From: Xanthomonas boreopolis
GTDB lineage: Bacteria; Pseudomonadota; Gammaproteobacteria; Xanthomonadales; Xanthomonadaceae
DNA length: 64,000 nt
Assembly (NCBI GenBank): GCA_014654535.1
Contig: BNBA01000017.1
Location: forward strand, 1-64,000
Reading direction: 5' to 3'
Both the position numbers and the translations under genes were made by a program. The notes beneath the pieces were generated by a model. That model had not been told where the DNA came from. It made no database searches and saw only the letters and a list, made by a program, of their open reading frames with translations. Within the stretch, counting starts at the first letter, position 1. Each line of letters starts with the position of its first letter. This document shows, piece after piece, positions 59,950-64,000 of this stretch.

Positions 59950-59994
59950 ACCACGAAAACCCACAAAAAACCCGGTTTTCCCTCGTATGCCCAC
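59950..59994 (-). promoter_or_regulatory. Candidate MraZ operator array
   Basis: On the minus strand, GGG-centred pentamers TGGGC, AGGGA, CGGGT, TGGGT and TGGTT occur at about 10-bp intervals just downstream of the -10 region. E. coli MraZ binds TGGGN repeats separated by 5 nt, which gives the same 10-bp period. Confidence 0.65.
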
Positions 59995-60020
59995 CTTAGC
60001 AGCGGGCGATGGGTTGTCAA
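59993..60020 (-). promoter_or_regulatory. Sigma70-like promoter of the dcw cluster
   Basis: On the minus strand, TTGACA (60015-60020) and TAAGGT (59993-59998) are separated by 16 bp. The first MraZ-box-like repeat overlaps the -10, as expected for autorepression. Confidence 0.65.
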
Positions 60021-60234
60021 CAACTTTTCGGCGGACAAATCGCCATGCACATCAATGGCTTGCAGCAATCTTTAGAGACTTGTTCAAGGCTTATCCACAA
60101 GTTGCTGTTTCGTCTCAGATTTTGAGATTGAACCGAAATTCAGCCCCGTGGAGGTGCCGTTAAGCCGCGCTTCCCATTCAGGATTTCGATCGCGCGGGAT
60201 CGCCGCCGATTGCGCAACGCGCCACAATCCCGGC

Positions 60235-60990
60235 ATGTGCCTCGTCGCCCTTTCTTGGCAATCCCACCCTCGCTGGCGCCTGCTGATGGCAGGCAACCGC
60301 GATGAGTTCCACGGGCGCCCGACCGCCCCGCTGCACGCCTGGCCGACGCCCCACGAAGGGGTATTGGCGGGGCGCGACCTGCGCTCCGGCGGCAGCTGGG
60401 TCGGCGCGAACCGGCAAGGCCGGGCCGCGGTGGTGACCAACGTCCGCGATCCGCTGGCGAGCGCCTCGGGCCCTTCGCGCGGGCAGCTCATCGCCGATTA
60501 CCTGGCCGGCAGCGCGGACGCGGCGGCCTATGCCGAGGTGATGCGCGGCCGGGCCGCCGAGTACCCGCCGTTCAACCTGCTGCTGGTCGATGCCGGGCGC
60601 TGCCACTACCTGGGCAACCACCCGGCCGCCTGCCGCCCTCTGGAGCCCGGCATCCACGGCATGTCCAACGGCCGGCTCGACGCCCCCTGGCCCAAGACAC
60701 GCCGGCTGGCCGGGCGGCTGTCGGACTGGCAGGCCGCCGGCGAGACGTCGCTCGACCCGCTATGGGCCGCCCTCGCCGACGAAACGATCGCCCCGGACGA
60801 TGCGTTGCCGGACACCGGCGTCGGCCTGGACCTGGAACGGCGCCTGTCGCCGGCGTTCATCCGTGGCCACGACTACGGCACCCGCGCCAGCACGATCCTG
60901 GCGATCGGCCACGACGGCCGCGGCTGGATCCACGAACGCCGCTTCGGCCCGGACGGCGTGTTCCTGGGCGAGACGCGGCTGGATATCTGA
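60235..60990 (+). CDS. NRDE family (TANGO2-like) protein
   Basis: A 251-residue NRDE protein. It begins MCLVALSW, so Cys2 becomes the N-terminal residue after methionine removal, as in Ntn-type hydrolases. The family signature AGNRDEFHGRPTAPL follows, and SGGSWVGANRQGRAAVVTNVRD is conserved. The human homologue TANGO2 affects lipid and haem handling; the bacterial function is unknown. The frame is open upstream, but the Cys2 start is the one that fits the family. It is divergent from mraZ. Confidence 0.88.
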   Translation: MCLVALSWQSHPRWRLLMAGNRDEFHGRPTAPLHAWPTPHEGVLAGRDLRSGGSWVGANRQGRAAVVTNVRDPLASASGPSRGQLIADYLAGSADAAAYAEVMRGRAAEYPPFNLLLVDAGRCHYLGNHPAACRPLEPGIHGMSNGRLDAPWPKTRRLAGRLSDWQAAGETSLDPLWAALADETIAPDDALPDTGVGLDLERRLSPAFIRGHDYGTRASTILAIGHDGRGWIHERRFGPDGVFLGETRLDI

Positions 60991-61017
60991 GCCCCTCTCC
61001 CTCCCGGGAGAGGGGTT

Positions 61018-61158
61018 GGGGTGAGGGCATGGAGGCGAAGCCGCGCCTCCGGATCCACAGGAAATGGCTGAACGCGTCGCCACGCGCCCAGATGGCAACG
61101 ATCCGAACGCGCACTCTGCGATGGTTTGCCTTGGCTGGCGCGTGGCGACGCGTTCTTC
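61018..61158. repeat. Dispersed repeat, copy B
   Basis: The second copy of the element at 9326-9471, in the same orientation and following a gene end with a CCCCTCTC/GAGAGGGG hairpin (60992-61015). It is followed by a CCTTTGGCAAAGGGGGCGCGG module (61186-61226) like those at 37633 and 37744. Confidence 0.65.
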
Positions 61159-61247
61159 AATGCGATCGCTCCCGGTCTCCCGAGGCGCCCTTTGGCAAAG
61201 GGGGCGCGGCGACAGCCGCGGGGATCCGGCAGGCCAAGGCCTGGGGG

Positions 61248-61273
61248 CTTTTCCGCCCGGCAGGGCGGAAAAG
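61248..61273 (-). terminator. Hairpin after rnpB
   Basis: CTTTTCCGCCC-GGCA-GGGCGGAAAAG, an 11-bp stem, 8 bp beyond the estimated 3' end of RNase P RNA. It lacks a following T-run but is placed as a processing or termination structure. Confidence 0.55.
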
Positions 61274-61280
61274 CGGCGAA

Positions 61281-61627
61281 GCCGGCCGATAAGCCGGGTT
61301 CTGTCGTGGACAGTCATTCTTCTAGGCGCCGCGTCACCGCGACGCTCGAGCAACCTACCCGGATCCGGCGCGGGCCACGCCATCGGATCCCTATTTGGTC
61401 TTGCTCCAGGTGGGGTTTGCCGTGCCGGTCCGTTACCGGACTCGCGGTGCGCTCTTACCGCACCATTTCACCCTTGCCGGCTCCTCGGAAGGAACGTAGG
61501 CGGTATCTTTCTGTTGCACTTTCCGTCGGCTCGCGCCGCCCAGGCGTTACCTGGCACCTTGCCCTGTGGAGCCCGGACTTTCCTCGGCATCCTTTCGGAT
61601 GACGCGACTGCCTGGCCGACTCCGCCG
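61281..61627 (-). ncRNA. rnpB: RNase P RNA (M1 RNA), type A
   Basis: The minus strand shows the conserved bacterial RNase P RNA blocks in order: GAGGAAAGTCCGGGCTCC, GGTGCCAGGTAACGCCTGG, AGTGCAACAGAAAG, GGGTGAAA.GGTGCGGTAAGAG, GGCAAACCCCACCTGGAGCA, AGACCAAATAGG, and at the 3' end ACGACAGAACCCGGCTTAT. The ends are estimated from the E. coli RNA: 5' near GGAGTCGGCCAGGCAGTCGC and 3' near TATCGGCC. A -10-like GACAAT lies at 61633-61638. It is the catalytic RNA that trims tRNA 5' leaders. It lies 52 nt after chrA on the same strand. Confidence 0.95.
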
Positions 61628-61679
61628 CGCGCATTGTCGCATGCCGCGGCCGTTCGCGCCCGCTGCGCGCCGCGCGCGA

Positions 61680-62891
61680 TCACCGCGCGGACAGGAATCC
61701 CGCGCCGCCCACCACCAGCACGACCAGCCAGGCGGGCCACTTGAACCAGGCCAGCATGGCGATGCCGGACACCACCCACAGCACGTCCGTGGCGCCTTGC
61801 ACCGAGCCGGTCCACGCCGGCCGGTACAGGGCCGCCGCGAGCAGGCCGACCACCGCGGCGTTGATGCCGCCGAGCGCGGCCTGGATGCGCGGCCGTTGTT
61901 GGAGCGCGTTCCAGAACGGCAACACGCCCAGCACCAGCAGCAACGACGGCAGGAAGATCGCCGCCAGGCACAGCGCGCCGCCCGCCCAGCCGCCCGGTCC
62001 TTCCGCCATCGCGGCGCCGAGGAAGGCGGCGAACGTGAACAACGGCCCGGGCATCGCCTGCGCCGCGCCGTAGCCGGCCAGGAACGTGTCCTGCCCGATC
62101 CAGCCCGCGCCGACCGTGCCCGACTGCAACAGCGGCAGGACCACGTGGCCGCCGCCGAACACCAGCGCGCCGGTGCGGTAGAACGTGTCCGCGATCGCCG
62201 CCCCGGGCCACCAGGCCGCCAGCAGCGGCAGCACCCCCAGCAGGACGAAGAACAGCGCCAGCGCCGCGAAGGCGCCGGCGCGCGAGACCGGCGCGGGCGG
62301 CAGCGCCGTCCCGCCGCCGCCCGCAGGCCGCCGGAAGCAGGCCTGCGCGACCAGCCCGGCGGCCGCGATCACCGCGACCTGGACCCAGGGCTGGTCGCGG
62401 ACCAGCACGCACGCGGCGGCCGCCAACGCCAGCGCCGCGTGCGCCCAGTCGCGGCAGAACGCCCTGGCCATGCCCCACACCGCATGCGCCACCACGGCCA
62501 CGGCGACCAGCTTCAGTCCATGCACCAGTGCGTCCAGGGTGCCGGGATCCCAGGCCGGCAAGGTGATCGCGATGAGGATCATGGCCACGGCGGACGGCAG
62601 CGTGAACCCGCACCACGCCGCCAGCGCTCCGCGCAGGCCGGCCCGGGACAGCCCGATCGCCATCCCGACCTGGCTGCTGGCCGGCCCCGGCAGGAACTGG
62701 CACAGCGCGACCAGCCCGGCGTAGGCCGGCTCGTCCAGCCAGCGCCGGCGCAGCACCAATTCCTCGCGGAAGTACCCCAGGTGCGCGATCGGGCCGCCGA
62801 AGCTGGTCAATCCCAGCCGCAGGAACACCCGGAACACCTCCCAGGCGCCCGGCCCGCGCGCGCGCGGCGGTCTTTCAGCCCGGCTGCCCAT
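61680..62891 (-). CDS. chrA: Chromate transporter ChrA, two-domain type
   Basis: A 403-residue membrane protein of the CHR family with two homologous halves. The N-half has TSFGGPIAHLGYFREEL and CQFLPGPASSQVG; the C-half has the repeat VFGGGHVVLPLL and AAQAMPGPLFTFAAFLG. Members export chromate or take up sulfate-like anions. The start lies 17 nt inside the rsmI end. No chromate reductase or regulator is near, so a role in chromate resistance is not shown by context. Confidence 0.9.
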   Translation of the reverse strand: MGSRAERPPRARGPGAWEVFRVFLRLGLTSFGGPIAHLGYFREELVLRRRWLDEPAYAGLVALCQFLPGPASSQVGMAIGLSRAGLRGALAAWCGFTLPSAVAMILIAITLPAWDPGTLDALVHGLKLVAVAVVAHAVWGMARAFCRDWAHAALALAAAACVLVRDQPWVQVAVIAAAGLVAQACFRRPAGGGGTALPPAPVSRAGAFAALALFFVLLGVLPLLAAWWPGAAIADTFYRTGALVFGGGHVVLPLLQSGTVGAGWIGQDTFLAGYGAAQAMPGPLFTFAAFLGAAMAEGPGGWAGGALCLAAIFLPSLLLVLGVLPFWNALQQRPRIQAALGGINAAVVGLLAAALYRPAWTGSVQGATDVLWVVSGIAMLAWFKWPAWLVVLVVGGAGFLSAR

Positions 62892-63702
62892 ACAGCGCCT
62901 TGCGCGGCGCGCCGGTGATCTCCGCGGCCAACTTGGCGGCCGCCGAGGGGGGCAGGTGCGCGTTGAGCAAGGCGTAGACGCGGCGGCCCTCGGCGATCTT
63001 GGCCGATTCGTCCTCGCCAGCTCCCTGCACCATCACCACGAACTCGCCCTTGCGCTGGTCCGGATCGGCTTCGACCCGCGCCCGCAGTTCGCCCAGCGTG
63101 CCATCGAGCACGGTCTCGAACAGCTTGGTCAGCTCGCGCGCGACCACCGCCGGACGGTTCGTGCCGAACGCCTCGCCCAGGTCGGCCAGCGACTCGGCGA
63201 TGCGGTGCGAGGATTCGTAGAACACCAGCGTGCGCGCCTCGCCGGCCAGGCGCGCCAGCCGCTCGCGCCGCGCCGACGCCTTGGCCGGCAGGAAGCCCTC
63301 GAAGGCGAAGCGGTCGCTGGGCAGGCCGGCCACGCTGAGCGCGGCGATCGCCGCGCTCGGCCCCGGCACCGGGCTCACCTTCACGCCCGCCGCACGCGCC
63401 GCGCGCACCAGCCGGAAGCCCGGATCGCTCACCAGCGGGGTGCCGGCGTCGGACACCAGCGCCAGTGCCTGCCCGTCCAGCAGGCGCGCGACGATCTTCT
63501 GCGCAATGGCGTCCTCGTTGTGCTCGTGCAGCGCCAGCAGCGGCCGCTCGATGCCGAAGTGCGCCAGCAACTGCTTGCTGTGGCGGGTGTCCTCGGCGCA
63601 GATCGCGTCCACGCCGCGCAGCACCTCCTGGGCGCGCGGCGACAGGTCGGCAAGGTTGCCGATCGGGGTGGCAACCACGTGCAGGATTCCAGGGACGGTC
63701 AT
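62875..63702 (-). CDS. rsmI: 16S rRNA 2'-O-methyltransferase RsmI
   Basis: A 275-residue tetrapyrrole-methylase-fold enzyme that methylates the ribose of C1402, the same base that RsmH modifies. ILHVVATPIGNLADLSPRA, CAEDTRHSKQLLAHFGI, LVSDAGTPLVSDPG and PVPGPSAAIAALSVAGLP are typical. The start at MTVPGILHV is placed by homology. It is divergent from lpoA, an arrangement conserved in gammaproteobacteria (yraL/yraM). Confidence 0.96.
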   Translation of the reverse strand: MTVPGILHVVATPIGNLADLSPRAQEVLRGVDAICAEDTRHSKQLLAHFGIERPLLALHEHNEDAIAQKIVARLLDGQALALVSDAGTPLVSDPGFRLVRAARAAGVKVSPVPGPSAAIAALSVAGLPSDRFAFEGFLPAKASARRERLARLAGEARTLVFYESSHRIAESLADLGEAFGTNRPAVVARELTKLFETVLDGTLGELRARVEADPDQRKGEFVVMVQGAGEDESAKIAEGRRVYALLNAHLPPSAAAKLAAEITGAPRKALYGQPG

Positions 63703-63773
63703 CAGCGGGCATTCCGGGGTCAAGGGTAGAATCGTAGCGTTTTCACCGGCACGTCCGCCGAATGGACCTGAGA

Positions 63774-64000
63774 ATGAACCAGCGCTTCGCAAGGATTTCC
63801 GCCCTGTCGCTCGTCGTGCTGCTGGCTGCCGGGTGCGCCACCGGCAGCCTCACCCAGACCAATACGCCGGAGCAGTCGGCCGCCCTTGCCTTGCTCGCCC
63901 AGGGCAAGCCGCGCGATGCCGCGCAGCAGCTCGAGGCGCAGGCCGCCACCGCCAGCGGCGCACAGCGCAGCCGATTGCTGGCCGATGCCGCCTTCGCCTG
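63774..64000 (+). CDS. lpoA: LpoA-like lipoprotein (PBP1A activator), 5' end only
   Basis: The first 75 codons run off the right edge. The signal sequence RFARISALSLVVLLAAGC has a lipobox (LAAGC) with Cys21, so the protein is an outer-membrane lipoprotein. It continues into an Ala/Gln-rich helical TPR-like segment (ALALLAQGKPRDAAQQLEAQ). Position next to rsmI matches yraM/lpoA, which activates the peptidoglycan synthase PBP1A. An in-frame ATG at 63762 is an alternative start. Confidence 0.82.
   Translation, partial: MNQRFARISALSLVVLLAAGCATGSLTQTNTPEQSAALALLAQGKPRDAAQQLEAQAATASGAQRSRLLADAAFA

Larger units (their letters stand above)
59911..60234. other. dcw promoter region
   Basis: 324 bp between mraZ and the divergent NRDE-family gene. 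It contains the promoter and MraZ-box array described separately and is unusually AT-rich for this genome. No gene is seen in the part nearer the NRDE gene. Confidence 0.6.

Overview
The window is high-GC bacterial chromosome, most likely from the family Lysobacteraceae/Xanthomonadaceae (Gammaproteobacteria; a Lysobacter-like relative of Xanthomonas). The basis is the complete mraZ-to-lpxC division and cell-wall cluster followed by dciA, an M23 peptidase and secA, the meso-diaminopimelate type of MurE, the OprO/P-type porins, and the dense short repeats typical of this family. No rRNA, tRNA, CRISPR array or prophage was seen; one RNA gene (rnpB) is present.

Positions 1-20265 are a carboxylate-uptake region. 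After the edge fragment of an IS5-like transposase come three modules. (1) D-tartrate: tarD, dctA, a divergent LysR regulator and a porin. (2) C4-dicarboxylate: an esterase, a second dctA, a divergent porin, a hybrid sensor kinase, and a convergent LuxR-type response regulator. (3) Citrate/tricarboxylate: a TctD/TctE-like two-component pair coupled to a periplasmic binding protein, then a divergent porin, a CitMHS transporter and a PhbB-like reductase. Each module joins outer-membrane porin, inner-membrane symporter and regulator.

Positions 20266-37405 hold mixed housekeeping and accessory genes: rsgA with a DUF1704 (QEGLA) gene, two family 2 glycosyltransferases, an AlaA-like aminotransferase, an SMR exporter, an SGNH hydrolase with a methyltransferase, a polysaccharide deacetylase, a glutaredoxin/A-type/rhodanese fusion, a DUF924 gene, two coupled amidohydrolase-like genes, a GH12 glucanase, a DsbA-fold isomerase, DegV, and a Nudix-ThiE fusion.

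Positions 37872-59910 are secA, an M23 peptidase, dciA, lpxC and the dcw cluster on the minus strand (mraZ-rsmH-ftsL-ftsI-murE-murF-mraY-ftsW-murG-murC-ddl-ftsQ-ftsA-ftsZ). Nearly every junction is a 1-11 nt overlap, so the cluster is probably translationally coupled. Upstream of mraZ lie a sigma70-like promoter and a 10-bp-periodic GGG array that fits MraZ boxes. Positions 60235-64000 carry an NRDE-family gene, rnpB, chrA, rsmI and the start of the divergent lipoprotein gene lpoA.

The most unusual feature is repeat content inside essential genes. Inverted arrays of GATTCGG-like heptamers and a second palindromic family lie in frame in murG, murF, ftsQ, rsmH and dciA. At two junctions (murG/murC and rsmH/ftsL) an adjoining 9-bp hairpin carries the Shine-Dalgarno sequence of the downstream gene. 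A third palindromic family has entered the signal-peptide region of an amidohydrolase-like gene in frame.
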